DNA of 64,000 nt from positions 82,130 to 146,129 of the forward strand of contig DLHI01000005.1 of the NCBI GenBank assembly GCA_002483135.1, written 5' to 3'. A model generated the notes under the pieces. That model worked only from the letters and a program-made list of their open reading frames with translations, searched no databases and was not told the origin of the DNA. The position numbers and the translations under genes are program-made. Position 1 is the stretch's first letter; every line of letters starts with the position of its first letter. The stretch comes from Hyphomonadaceae bacterium UBA7672. Lineage in GTDB: Bacteria > Pseudomonadota > Alphaproteobacteria > Caulobacterales > Hyphomonadaceae. Below, in pieces: positions 32,568-42,186 of the stretch.

Positions 32568-35500
32568 ATGCGCGTCTGGGATACCCTTGCGGGCCAGAAA
32601 CAACCGGTGCGGGTCTATGAGACTCCGTTCATCGCGGACGTGCGGCTGGTCGCGGAAGCAGCGCAGAAGCGGCGGGGGGCGTCGCTCTATGTCGCAAAGG
32701 ATGACCGTCATGCGCTGATGGCCGTGGCGGCCGCGAGGTTTTTCGCGCCGCTGCTGGAAGTTATCCATCTGCCGGCGTGGGATTGCCTGCCTTATGATCG
32801 CGTGAGCCCGAGCCCGGCGATTGCAGCGGCGCGGTGTGCAGCGCTGGCGCGGATCGCCAGCCGCAATGTCGGATCACCGCCGGCTCTGGTGGTTACGACC
32901 GCGTCGGCGCTTGTGCAGCGCGTGCCGCCGCGCAAACACATGGGCGTTGCTGCGTTCGTGGCGCGCGTGGGCGAGCAGGTCGCGCCGGATCGGGTGCGGG
33001 CCTATCTCGACATCAACGGCTATTCGCGGGCGTCGACGGTGCGCGAGCCAGGGGAGTATTCAATCCGGGGCGGGATCGTGGACATCTTCCCTGCGGGCCT
33101 GCCTGAGCCGGTGCGTCTCGATTTCTTTGGCGACGAGCTGGAGGCGGCGAAGTATTTCGATCCGGAGACGCAGATTTCTACAGCGACGCTGAAGGAGATC
33201 GTGCTTGCGCCGGTGAGCGAGATCGACTTTTCGGATGATGCGCTGTCGCTTCTACGGAAGAATTTTCTCGCGGAGTTTGGCTCGCCGGGTGGTGATCCGA
33301 CTTATGAGGCGGCGCGTGAGCGCATCCGGAGGCAGGGCGTGGAGCAGTGGTTGCCGCTGTTCTACGAGAAGCTGGAGACGCTGTTCGACTATGTGGGGCC
33401 GGATGGGCTGATCGCGCTGGATACGGCGGCGGCGGAGGCGACGAGCGAGCGGCTGGCGCAGGCGGCAGACTATTACGAGGCGCGCAAGCAGGCGGCGGTG
33501 GCAAGCGGCACGATACAACATGTGCTGTTGCCGGATCGGCTGTACCTGACCCCGAAGGAGCTGGGCGATCTTATGGGCGCCCGCGCAACGGTCACCTTTA
33601 CATCGCAGAACGCTCCTGAGAAGGCCGAGGGGCTGATCGGACGAGCAAAGCCCGGGAGGAGTTTCGTCCTCGAGCGGGCAAACCCGGACACCAATCTGTT
33701 TGACGCGGTGGTGCGCCATGTTCGCGAGCGGCAGGCGACCGGCAAGAAGGTCATCGTGGCGGCGTGGAGCCCCGGATCGGCGAGCAGGCTGGTTGGCATT
33801 CTCGACGATCACGGCATTCCCAACGCAAAGTCCGTGGGTTCGTGGCCGGAAGTCGTGAAGGGACAAGTCGCGGTTGCCGAGATCGCGGTCGAGAGCGGAT
33901 TTGAAGACGATGATCTCGTCATCATCTCCGAACAGGACATGTTGGGCGACAAGCTGGCGCGGCCGCGCAAGCGCAAATCGTCGGCGGCGGTGATCGCGGA
34001 GGCGGCGGCGCTTTCGGCGGGCGACTTGATCGTGCACGTCGATCATGGCGTGGGGCGTTATGAGGGGCTGAAGACAGTTACTGTTCACGAGGCGCCACAT
34101 GATTGTCTCGAGCTGATTTATGCGGGCGGGGACAAGATCCTTCTGCCAGTCGAGAACGTGGAACTGATCTCGCGCTATGGCGCGGAGAGCGGCGAGGGCG
34201 CGCTCGACAAGCTGGGTGGGGCCGGGTGGCAGTCGCGCAAGGCGCGGGCCAAGAAGAAGATCATGGATATGGCGGACGAGCTGATCCGCCTTGCCGCCGA
34301 GCGCGAGATGAAGACGGCGCCGAAGACGGATTCAGCCGACGGCGTGTTCAGGGAGTTTGCAGCGCGCTTCCCGTATGAAGAGACGGACGACCAGCTTTCG
34401 GCGATCGAAGATGTCATCAAGGATCTGACATCAGGCAAGCCGATGGACAGGCTGATCTGCGGCGATGTTGGCTTCGGCAAGACGGAAGTGGCGCTGCGAG
34501 CGGCATTCCTGGTGGCGATGAGCGGCATGCAGGTCGCCGTGATTGCGCCGACGACATTGCTGGCGCGGCAGCATTTCCAGACATTCTCGGAGCGTTTTTC
34601 CGGCTGGCCGATCAAGGTGCGCCATCTCTCGCGCTTCGTGACCTCGAAGGAGGCGGCCGAGACCAAGGACATGATCAACAAGGGCGAGTGCGATGTGGTC
34701 GTGGGCACGCACGCGCTGCTGGGCAAGGGGATCGACTTCAAGCGGCTGGGCATGATCGTCATCGACGAGGAGCAGCGCTTTGGCGTGAAGCACAAGGAGC
34801 GCCTGAAAGAGTTGAAGGCGGATGTGCATGTGCTGACGCTTTCTGCCACCCCGATTCCGCGGACGCTGCAGATGGCGCTGACGGGCATTCGCGATCTCTC
34901 GATCATCGCGACGCCGCCGGTCGACCGCTTGGCTGTGCGGACCTATGTGGTCGAGTTCGACCCGGTGACGATCCGCGAGGCGCTGCTGCGTGAGCGCTAT
35001 CGCGGGGGGCAAAGTTATTTCGTTGCGCCGCGCGTGGCAGACCTTCCGTTCCTGGAGCGATATCTGCGCGAGCAGGTGCCGGAGGTGTCGTTCCTGACGG
35101 CGCATGGACAGATGGCCGCGACGGAACTGGAAGACCGGATGGTGGAATTCTACGAGGGCAAGGCGGACGTCCTGCTCTCGACCACCATCGTCGAGTCCGG
35201 CATCGACATCCCGCGCGCCAACACGATGGTTATCCATCGCGCGGACATGTTCGGGTTGGCGCAGCTTTACCAGCTGCGCGGCCGCGTGGGGCGGGCGAAG
35301 ATGCGGGCCTATGCCTATCTGACGACGCCGACGGAAGAGAAGCTGACGGATGGGGCGGACAAGCGGCTGAAGGTTCTACAATCGCTCGACAGCCTTGGCG
35401 CGGGCTTCATGCTGGCAAGCCACGATCTGGATATGCGCGGTGGGGGCAATTTGCTGGGTGACGAGCAGAGCGGGCATATCCGTGAGGTGGGCGTCGAACT

Positions 35501-36023
35501 TTACCAGCAGATGCTGGAGGATGCGGTGAAGGCGCTGCGTTCGGGCGAGAGCCTCGACACGCATGAGGTGGCGGATGAGTGGTCGCCGCAGATCGACATT
35601 GGCGCGGCGGTGCTGATCCCGGAAGGCTATGTCGAGGACCTGTCGACGCGCCTGTCGCTGTACCGGCGGCTTGCGGATCTGCAGACAGATCAGGAACGCG
35701 AGGCGTTTGCGGCTGAACTGATCGACCGGTTCGGACCGCTGCCGGATGAGACCAAGCAGCTGCTGGAGATCACGGCGGTGAAGATCCTGTGCAAGCGACT
35801 GGGCGTCGCGAAGGTGTCGGCGGGACCAAAGGGGGCGCTGCTGGGCTTCCGCGACAATGCTCCGCTGGATGGCGCCAAGCTGATCGCCTATGTGCAGAAG
35901 CAGCCAAACCGGCTCAAGCTGCGGCCGGACATGAAGCTGGTGCTGAGCGGCGCCTGGGTCGATGCGCCGGCGCGGCTTGCGGGCGTGAAGAGCTTGCTGC
36001 GAGATATGAGCGGGTTGTTGTAG
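32568..36023 (+). CDS. mfd: Transcription-repair coupling factor Mfd
   Basis: This 1151-residue translocase displaces RNA polymerase stalled at lesions and recruits UvrA. It has an N-terminal UvrB-like module, the CarD-like RNA-polymerase interaction domain (GDLIVHVDHGVGRYEGL, about residues 482-498), helicase motifs (GDVGFGKTEVA, DEEQ box VIDEEQRFG, SATPIPRT, TTIVESGIDIPRA, QLRGRVGR) and the C-terminal TRCF domain. The length is normal. The SDR gene begins 9 bp downstream. Confidence 0.97.
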   Translation: MRVWDTLAGQKQPVRVYETPFIADVRLVAEAAQKRRGASLYVAKDDRHALMAVAAARFFAPLLEVIHLPAWDCLPYDRVSPSPAIAAARCAALARIASRNVGSPPALVVTTASALVQRVPPRKHMGVAAFVARVGEQVAPDRVRAYLDINGYSRASTVREPGEYSIRGGIVDIFPAGLPEPVRLDFFGDELEAAKYFDPETQISTATLKEIVLAPVSEIDFSDDALSLLRKNFLAEFGSPGGDPTYEAARERIRRQGVEQWLPLFYEKLETLFDYVGPDGLIALDTAAAEATSERLAQAADYYEARKQAAVASGTIQHVLLPDRLYLTPKELGDLMGARATVTFTSQNAPEKAEGLIGRAKPGRSFVLERANPDTNLFDAVVRHVRERQATGKKVIVAAWSPGSASRLVGILDDHGIPNAKSVGSWPEVVKGQVAVAEIAVESGFEDDDLVIISEQDMLGDKLARPRKRKSSAAVIAEAAALSAGDLIVHVDHGVGRYEGLKTVTVHEAPHDCLELIYAGGDKILLPVENVELISRYGAESGEGALDKLGGAGWQSRKARAKKKIMDMADELIRLAAEREMKTAPKTDSADGVFREFAARFPYEETDDQLSAIEDVIKDLTSGKPMDRLICGDVGFGKTEVALRAAFLVAMSGMQVAVIAPTTLLARQHFQTFSERFSGWPIKVRHLSRFVTSKEAAETKDMINKGECDVVVGTHALLGKGIDFKRLGMIVIDEEQRFGVKHKERLKELKADVHVLTLSATPIPRTLQMALTGIRDLSIIATPPVDRLAVRTYVVEFDPVTIREALLRERYRGGQSYFVAPRVADLPFLERYLREQVPEVSFLTAHGQMAATELEDRMVEFYEGKADVLLSTTIVESGIDIPRANTMVIHRADMFGLAQLYQLRGRVGRAKMRAYAYLTTPTEEKLTDGADKRLKVLQSLDSLGAGFMLASHDLDMRGGGNLLGDEQSGHIREVGVELYQQMLEDAVKALRSGESLDTHEVADEWSPQIDIGAAVLIPEGYVEDLSTRLSLYRRLADLQTDQEREAFAAELIDRFGPLPDETKQLLEITAVKILCKRLGVAKVSAGPKGALLGFRDNAPLDGAKLIAYVQKQPNRLKLRPDMKLVLSGAWVDAPARLAGVKSLLRDMSGLL

Positions 36024-36032
36024 GAGCGGATT

Positions 36033-36791
36033 ATGAGCGGTCGTGTTGCAGGACGTGTGGCGCTGGTGACAGGCGCGTCTTCCGGGTTGGGCAGGCGGTT
36101 CGCACAGGTGCTGGCGGCGGAGGGCGCCAAGGTGATTGTCGCGGCGCGGCGGAAGGAGCGGCTGGACGATCTGGTGAAGGAGATCGGCGTGAATGCGCTC
36201 GCGGTTCAGTGCGATGTGACGGATGAGGCGCAGGTTGTCGCCATGTTTGATGCGGCCGAGGCGAAGTTCGGTCTCGTTGATACGGTGATCAACAATGCAG
36301 GGATGACGCATGCGAGCAATGCGGTGACGCAGGACATCGCCGAGTTCCGCAAGATCATGGACCTCAACGTGACGTCAGTCTGGTGCGTGGCGCGGGAGGC
36401 GGCGCGGCGGCTGATCAAGGCGGGGCCGGAGAAGTCGGCGCATGGGCGCATCGTAAACATCGCCTCGATGGCCGGGCGGATCGTGATCCCGAACGTGACA
36501 GCGTACAACACGTCGAAAGCGGCTTGCGCGCATCTCACACGATCGCTGGCGCGGGAATGGGCGCGGTATGGGATCAACGTCAATGCGCTGTCACCGGGCT
36601 ATGTCGCAACCGAGCTGACGGAAGAATGGCTCAATGGCGAGGGTGGCCAGAAGACCATCGGCAAGTCCCCGCGCCGACGGATCATGGATGAAACGTCGCT
36701 GGATGAGTCGCTGTTGTTCCTGTGCTCGGACGCGGCGAAGTACGTCACCGGCACCGATGTGCTGGTCGATGACGGCCAGAGCATGCACTGA
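36033..36791 (+). CDS. Short-chain dehydrogenase/reductase
   Basis: This 252-residue classical SDR has the cofactor loop TGASSGLG (near residue 13), NNAGMT, the catalytic Ser in IVNIASMAG and the YNTSK pair. An Arg/Lys-rich stretch after beta-2 (AARRKERLDDL) suggests NADP(H). The C-terminus ends SLDESLLFLCSDAAKYVTGTDVLVDDGQ. The substrate is unknown. It follows mfd by 9 bp and faces the membrane-protein gene with an 18-bp gap. Confidence 0.93.
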   Translation: MSGRVAGRVALVTGASSGLGRRFAQVLAAEGAKVIVAARRKERLDDLVKEIGVNALAVQCDVTDEAQVVAMFDAAEAKFGLVDTVINNAGMTHASNAVTQDIAEFRKIMDLNVTSVWCVAREAARRLIKAGPEKSAHGRIVNIASMAGRIVIPNVTAYNTSKAACAHLTRSLAREWARYGINVNALSPGYVATELTEEWLNGEGGQKTIGKSPRRRIMDETSLDESLLFLCSDAAKYVTGTDVLVDDGQSMH

Positions 36792-36809
36792 AGCGCGGTA
36801 ACCCGCTGT

Positions 36810-37583
36810 CTAGATCGGCATCGGCGGCGGCGGCGGGAAGGCGAGGCCGTCTGTGCCGGACAGCGCGCCGCCCGCGGTGACTGCATCGTAGATAGCTTCG
36901 CCTGCCGGTGAGAATGCAACGAGCCGGGATACCAGCATTACGGCAACGACAGCGGCAATGGTCCACAGCCACGCGGAATGCGGTCGGCCGTGTACACGCC
37001 AGTCGCGCAGCATGCCTATGATCGGAAAAATCAACGCAACCAAGCCAGCCGTCTCAAAGGCGTAGGGCGACAGGAAGGGCATGGGCAGGAGGCGACCAAA
37101 GCCCGGTCCAAGCAACATGACAAAGGCGCCGGCGTGAAGGCGAGCGTGCCAGTCGGCTCGGCGGCGCATCGCGATCGCGGCCCAGAATAGTGCGGCAAAA
37201 CCGATCAACGTCACCGGGTTGGCGATGAGGAAGTGCTGGGGCTGGAAGAAGAATGGGGTCCGACCGGACTGGACCGTTGCCACCGTCACGGCTGGTCCAA
37301 GAATGAAGAGACTGATCGCCCAGATGACGGCAATCCAACCAAGCTTTCGGTGGTGCGCCATTTGCCCGCTTGCGGCGAGCCAAGCCTGCGTCACCGTGAT
37401 AGCGACCCAGCCCATGAAGGCGACAGCGTGTATGTGGACGATAAGTGGCGAGGAAAAACTCGACCGGCCCATCGCGAACTGCGTTGCAAATCCGGCGACG
37501 ATAACCAGCGCCATGGTGACGATCAGATTTCGCACAAACTTGCGATCATCCGGCCGCGATGAGTCGATAGCCAGATCTGTCAT
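36810..37583 (-). CDS. Integral membrane protein of unknown function
   Basis: This 257-residue protein has about seven hydrophobic helices. An early HIHAVAFMGWVAITVTQAWLA helix is followed by MAHHRKLGW, and a later segment reads WHARLHAGAFVMLLGPGFGRLLP. Conserved-looking His residues in or near helices (HIH, HH, WHARLH) hint at heme or metal ligands, but I do not recognise a named family. ATG 37583 has a strong GGGAGGGG site. The C-terminus is Pro-rich. Confidence 0.75.
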   Translation of the reverse strand: MTDLAIDSSRPDDRKFVRNLIVTMALVIVAGFATQFAMGRSSFSSPLIVHIHAVAFMGWVAITVTQAWLAASGQMAHHRKLGWIAVIWAISLFILGPAVTVATVQSGRTPFFFQPQHFLIANPVTLIGFAALFWAAIAMRRRADWHARLHAGAFVMLLGPGFGRLLPMPFLSPYAFETAGLVALIFPIIGMLRDWRVHGRPHSAWLWTIAAVVAVMLVSRLVAFSPAGEAIYDAVTAGGALSGTDGLAFPPPPPMPI

Positions 37584-37701
37584 TAGCCCCTCCCGCGTAA
37601 CCATGGCCTTTACCACGGACCGGCGTCTGTCCCAAACCAAAGCGACGAGGCTCTGGTATCGGCACTTTCGGTTGCGCCGCCGACGGCCGATCAGCGAAGA
37701 T

Positions 37702-38082
37702 TTACGGCGCGTTGCGCAGCACTTTCTCCATTGGCCGGCCCTTGGCGAGTTCGTCGATGAGTTTGTCGAGGTAGCGGATATCCTGCATCAGCGGTTCCTC
37801 GATCTCTTCGACGCGATAGCCGCAGATGACGCCGGTGATCTGTTTGCGCGCCGGGTTGGGCCTGGGCGCTTTCTCGAAGAACGCCTGCAGGCTGGTCTTT
37901 TTCGCGATCTGGCTCTCGATGCCTTTCTGCGTATAGCCGGTGAGCCAACGGATGACCTGATCGACTTCGGCTTTGGTACGACCTTTCTTCTCGGCCTTGG
38001 CGATGTACATCGGATAGAGGCTCGCGAAGCTCATCGCGTAGACGCGTTGCCAGCCGGCGAGGGCTCTTTCCGTCAGTTTCAT
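37702..38082 (-). CDS. DUF2200 family protein
   Basis: This 126-residue soluble protein matches DUF2200 end to end: MSFASLYPMYIAKAEKKGRTKAEVDQVIRWLTGYT, TGVICGYRVEEIEEPLMQDIRYLDKLIDELAKGRPMEKVLR. Its function is unknown. The start at 38082 (MKLTERALAGWQRVY) matches family proteins; an upstream ATG at 38145 is not needed. Confidence 0.88.
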   Translation of the reverse strand: MKLTERALAGWQRVYAMSFASLYPMYIAKAEKKGRTKAEVDQVIRWLTGYTQKGIESQIAKKTSLQAFFEKAPRPNPARKQITGVICGYRVEEIEEPLMQDIRYLDKLIDELAKGRPMEKVLRNAP

Positions 38083-38251
38083 GAGTGTTGTCCGTATGTG
38101 TTCCTTTGCTCCCCACAGGATGCGGGCACGGGGGCTGCCGATCAATCACTCATCCGTTGAGGGCTGCCCCCACGACAGACTTGACGCGCCCGTCAGGCAT
38201 CGCTTTCCGTCAGAGCTGCCGGGAAGACATCCGGCGCCGTGGAGACGTGTG

Positions 38252-39391
38252 ATGGCATCTGGTCCGCTTGTTGGCGTGAAGATCGTGGAGTTTGCGGGGA
38301 TCGGGCCGGGACCGTTCTGCGGCATGCTGCTGGCTGACATGGGCGCGGATGTGGTGCGGATCGATCGGGCCGAGAGCGCGGGGCGTGGGCATCCGGATCT
38401 GGCCAATCGCGGAAAGCGGTCCATCGCCATCGATCTCAAGAAGCCCGAGGGCATCGAGGCGGCGCTGAGCCTGATGGCGAAGGCCGATGGGCTGATCGAG
38501 GGATTCCGGCCGGGCGTGATGGAACGGCTTGGCGTCGGGCCTGACGTGGCGCTGAAGCGGAACCCGAAGCTGGTGTACGGCCGCATGACAGGCTGGGGGC
38601 AGACGGGCCCATGGTCGAGCATGGCGGGGCACGACATTGACTATATCGCGCTAACAGGCGCGCTTCACACGATGGGGCGCAAGGGCGAGCCGCCTGCGCC
38701 GCCGCTAAACCTCGTCGGCGACTTTGGCGGTGGGGCGCTCTATCTCGCGATGGGGCTGCTGGCGGGGATCATCGAGGCGCGCACGTCCGGCAAGGGGCAG
38801 GTGATCGACTGCGCGATGATCGATGGCGCAGCGTCCCTGATGACGATGTTCTTCAACATGAAGACGGTGGGGATGTGGACGCCGGAGCGGGATTCGAACC
38901 TGCTGGATGGCGGCGCGCACTTCTATGACACGTATGAATGCGCGGACGGCCAATGGCTGGCCATTGGCGCGATCGAACCGCAATTTCATGCGGAGTTGGT
39001 GAAAGGGCTTGGCCTGCCGGCGGATACGTTCGGCATGTACATGGACCGGACGAAGTGGCCGGAGTTCTCGGTGCGCATCGCCGAGGTCGTAAAGACGCGG
39101 ACGCGCGACCAGTGGATGACGATCTTCGACGGGACGGATGCCTGCGTGGCGCCGGTTCTGAGCATGGAAGAGGCGCCCAAGCATCCGCACAATGCAGAGC
39201 GCTCAACTTTCGTGGAGGCCTTTGGCGTGACCCAGCCGGGGCCGGCGCCGCGTTTTTCGCGTACGGCGGGAGCGGTGAACGGTGCGCCTACGATTGCGGG
39301 CAAGCAGTCGAGAAGCGTGCTGGAAAGCTGGGGGATCGAGGCTGAACGGGCCGAGGGTTTCCTGTCCGCCGGGGCCGTCGTCCAAGCCTGA
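38252..39391 (+). CDS. CaiB/BaiF family CoA transferase (alpha-methylacyl-CoA racemase-like)
   Basis: This 379-residue class III CoA-transferase-fold protein begins LVGVKIVEFAGIGPGPFCGMLLADMGADVVRID. It has DIDYIALTGALHTMGRKGEPP, and the conserved Asp region NLVGDFGGGALYLAMGLLAG that carries the catalytic residues in the racemase branch. The likely role is epimerisation of 2-methyl-branched acyl-CoAs, or CoA transfer, in fatty acid or sterol breakdown. ATG 38252 has GGAG seven bases upstream. Confidence 0.9.
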   Translation: MASGPLVGVKIVEFAGIGPGPFCGMLLADMGADVVRIDRAESAGRGHPDLANRGKRSIAIDLKKPEGIEAALSLMAKADGLIEGFRPGVMERLGVGPDVALKRNPKLVYGRMTGWGQTGPWSSMAGHDIDYIALTGALHTMGRKGEPPAPPLNLVGDFGGGALYLAMGLLAGIIEARTSGKGQVIDCAMIDGAASLMTMFFNMKTVGMWTPERDSNLLDGGAHFYDTYECADGQWLAIGAIEPQFHAELVKGLGLPADTFGMYMDRTKWPEFSVRIAEVVKTRTRDQWMTIFDGTDACVAPVLSMEEAPKHPHNAERSTFVEAFGVTQPGPAPRFSRTAGAVNGAPTIAGKQSRSVLESWGIEAERAEGFLSAGAVVQA

Positions 39392-39586
39392 GGTACGGCG
39401 CTCTAGTGTCGGATTCGGTCTGAAATACGGCGTGAAACCAGTAGCTTGCCTGTATTTGTTTCGCCTGAATGACGGACAACGTCCGCCTCAATCGCTGTTC
39501 AGACTCACTCACCTATACCGAGCACATACCGCCGGGACGCCTTGATGTCCCTCGATGGTTCCCGACGGTTCTGTTCCTGTGCACCT

Positions 39587-39620
39587 GGGCCGGCTCCCCA
39601 AGAGCCGGCCCTTCTCTTTT
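39587..39620 (+). terminator. Strong Rho-independent terminator
   Basis: GGGCCGGCTC (39587-39596), loop CCCAA, GAGCCGGCCC (39602-39611), then TTCTCTTTT give a perfect 10-bp GC-rich stem with a T-rich tail. It ends transcription before the M1 peptidase gene. Confidence 0.9.
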
Positions 39621-39654
39621 GCGGCGCGCCAAGGTCAGACCCCTTTGTCTGCGT

Positions 39655-39660
39655 TATAAT
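39655..39660 (+). promoter_or_regulatory. Possible -10 box for the M1 peptidase operon
   Basis: A perfect TATAAT lies in a local AT-rich island 63 bp before the M1 peptidase start and just after the terminator. No good -35 hexamer is found 16-18 bp upstream, so this is a weak prediction. Confidence 0.3.
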
Positions 39661-39723
39661 ATTACGGTGACTTTTGATCGATAATCGCTATGACGGCGGC
39701 AGGGCTTCCGGGAGCGACTACTC

Positions 39724-42186
39724 ATGCGGGCATTGTTTGCTGCAGTTCTGGCTGTGATGGCGCTGGCGGCGCCAGCCATGGCGGATGAAGACGCCAACCA
39801 GCAGACCAAGGGAAATTGGGCGGACAAGTTCAGGCAGCTCGAGGTCGATCTGCCGACTCCCAACACCTACCGCACTGCGTCGGGCGCCCCGGGCGAATCT
39901 TACTGGCAGCAGCAGGCCGACTATGTGATCAGCGCCACGCTGGACGAGAACGCGAAGCGCATCACGGCAAGCGGCGCCATCACCTATCGCAACAATTCGC
40001 CGCATGCGCTGAACTATATCTGGCTGCAGCTGGACCAGAACATTTTCAAGCAGAACTCCGCTGCGCGGCTGACGGCGCGCCAGGCTACGGCGGGCGTGGA
40101 TACGCTTGGGATCGGAACGCTTAGGCAGCTGCAATCCTACACAGAGACGCCGCATGGCTTCGAGATCCAGACGGTTACCGATGGCGGCGGCAAGGCGCTG
40201 TCCTACACCATCAACGACACCATGATGCGCATCGATTTCCCAAAGGCGATCGAGCCGAAGGCTGTTGTGTCGCTGAAAATCAACTGGGCCTTCAACATCG
40301 TCGACAACAACCTGTTTGGCGGGCGCGCCGGATACGAGCATTTCCTCGACAACGACACGTTCGTGTTCTTCCAGGCGCAGTGGTTTCCGCGGCTAGTGGC
40401 GTACACGGACTACACCGGCTGGCAGCACAAGCAGTTCCTCGGCTCGGGCGAGTTTACGCTTGAGTTCGGTAACTACGACGTGTCGATCACTGTGCCGTCG
40501 GACCACATCCTGACGTCGACGGGCGTGCTGCAGAACCCCAACGAGGTGCTGTCGCCAGAACAGCGCAATCGCCTGTCGCAGGCGCGCAAGGTCTATGACA
40601 AGCCGATCTATATCGTGACGCCGGAAGAGGCTCTGGCGAACGAGAAGGAAGGCGTCACCACCACCAAGACGTGGCGCTGGAAGGCCCAGAATGTAAGGGA
40701 TTTTGCATGGGCGTCCTCGCGCAAGTTCATCTGGGATGCGATGGCGGTCGACCAGGAGGAAGGCGATGACGTGCTCGCGCAGTCCTTCTTCCCGAACGAG
40801 GCTGATCCGCTGTGGTCGCTGTATTCTACGCGTGCGGTAGCGCACACGATCGACGTCTATTCGGATTTCTCCTTCCCCTATCCCTACCCGAATGCGATTT
40901 CGGTCAACACGTGGCTGGGCGGCGGGATGGAGTATCCGATGATCTCCTTCAACGGCTATCGGCCGGTGAAGGACGACAAGGGTGTGAAGACCTATACGCG
41001 GCAGGCGCGCAACGGCCTGATCGGCGTCGTGATCCATGAGGTGGGCCACAACTACTTCCCGATGATCGTCAACTCGGACGAGCGTCAGTGGACGTGGATG
41101 GACGAGGGCATCAACTCCTTCCTCGAATGGATGGCGGAGTTGCGCTGGGACGAGAAATTCCCGGTTCTGGGAAACAACCCGAACGCGCTCGACGAGATCG
41201 GCGCCTACATGATGTCGGAAGATCAGGTTCCGATCATGACGCAGTCGGATTCAGTGCTCCAGTTCGGCAACAATGCCTACAACAAGCCCGCGTCCGCACT
41301 CATCGTGCTACGCGAGACGGTGATGGGGCCGGAACTGTTCGACTTTGCGTTCAAGCAGTATTCGCAGCGCTGGCGCTTCAAGCGGCCGACGCCGTCGGAT
41401 TTCTTCCGTACGATGGAAGACGCATCGGGGGTTGATCTCGATTGGTTCTGGCGCGGCTGGTTCTACACCACCGATCACGTCGATATCGCGGTGAACGGCG
41501 TGCGCGAATACCGACTGTCGACGAAGAATCCGGACGTCGAGAATGATCTGCAGCGCCAGCGGGCTGCCGACATCACCGCGCCGCCGGTGACCGTGCAGCA
41601 AAACCGCGACGCCGGCATCCAGAGCTACATGGATCGACACCCGGATGCGCGAGACTTCTACAGCGAGAACGATGCTTTCGAGCCAACCAACAAGGACCGC
41701 AACGATTACCAGACGTTCCTTGAGGGGCTTAAGGAACCGGACAAATCGGCGTACGAGCGGGCGCTGCGCGAAAATCCATACATCTACTTCATGGACTTCG
41801 AGAATGTGGGCGGCCTGGTGTCCCCGCTGCCGCTGCGCTTCACGTTTGAAGATGGCTCCACGAAGGATATCCTGATCCCGGCCGAGATCTGGCGGTATAA
41901 TGGCCAGAAGGTCAGCAAGGTGTTCGTGGAGACCAAGCGTGTGGTGTCTGTGGAGCTGGATGCGCGTCACCAGACGGCGGACGCGGTGCGCGCGAATAAC
42001 GCGTTCCCGCAGCAGAGCGAGCCGAACCGCATCGACGTCTTTCGCGGCGTATCAAGCGGCGGAGGTGGGCGTAACCAGATGGCGGACGCCATGGTTGAGC
42101 TGCGCGCCAAGCAGCCCCAACCTGTGAGCCCCACTGCGCCGCTGACCCCGACCGCAACGCCGGCTACTCCGGCGCCTACGCAATGA
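39724..42186 (+). CDS. M1-family zinc metallopeptidase, exported
   Basis: This 820-residue protein has a signal peptide (MRALFAAVLAVMALAAPAMA) and an aminopeptidase-N-like fold. The zinc site is HEVGH (His438, Glu439, His442) with the third ligand Glu461 in WMDEGINSF. The substrate-recognition stretch LGGGMEYPMI replaces the GAMEN motif of classical aminopeptidases. The last 40 residues are Pro/Thr-rich and disordered. A periplasmic peptidase role follows from the signal peptide. The DUF6702 gene overlaps its end (ATGA), so the pair is one operon. Confidence 0.92.
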   Translation: MRALFAAVLAVMALAAPAMADEDANQQTKGNWADKFRQLEVDLPTPNTYRTASGAPGESYWQQQADYVISATLDENAKRITASGAITYRNNSPHALNYIWLQLDQNIFKQNSAARLTARQATAGVDTLGIGTLRQLQSYTETPHGFEIQTVTDGGGKALSYTINDTMMRIDFPKAIEPKAVVSLKINWAFNIVDNNLFGGRAGYEHFLDNDTFVFFQAQWFPRLVAYTDYTGWQHKQFLGSGEFTLEFGNYDVSITVPSDHILTSTGVLQNPNEVLSPEQRNRLSQARKVYDKPIYIVTPEEALANEKEGVTTTKTWRWKAQNVRDFAWASSRKFIWDAMAVDQEEGDDVLAQSFFPNEADPLWSLYSTRAVAHTIDVYSDFSFPYPYPNAISVNTWLGGGMEYPMISFNGYRPVKDDKGVKTYTRQARNGLIGVVIHEVGHNYFPMIVNSDERQWTWMDEGINSFLEWMAELRWDEKFPVLGNNPNALDEIGAYMMSEDQVPIMTQSDSVLQFGNNAYNKPASALIVLRETVMGPELFDFAFKQYSQRWRFKRPTPSDFFRTMEDASGVDLDWFWRGWFYTTDHVDIAVNGVREYRLSTKNPDVENDLQRQRAADITAPPVTVQQNRDAGIQSYMDRHPDARDFYSENDAFEPTNKDRNDYQTFLEGLKEPDKSAYERALRENPYIYFMDFENVGGLVSPLPLRFTFEDGSTKDILIPAEIWRYNGQKVSKVFVETKRVVSVELDARHQTADAVRANNAFPQQSEPNRIDVFRGVSSGGGGRNQMADAMVELRAKQPQPVSPTAPLTPTATPATPAPTQ

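Larger units (their letters stand above)
39392..39723. other. 332-bp gap with three hairpins, a terminator and a promoter-like TATAAT
   Basis: There is no convincing protein gene. On the plus strand, hairpins occur at 39473-39485 (CGGAC-AAC-GTCCG), 39534-39551 (GGGAC/GTCCC) and 39587-39611, the last followed by a U-tract. Either these belong to the 3' UTR of the CoA-transferase gene, or they form a small structured RNA of about 150 nt. Beyond the terminator the DNA becomes AT-rich and leads to the M1 peptidase gene. Confidence 0.5.

Noticed and set aside
39282..39684. Short plus-strand ORFs in the gap before the M1 peptidase
   Set aside because: They overlap the CoA-transferase end or the terminator stem, lack ribosome sites and have no family match.
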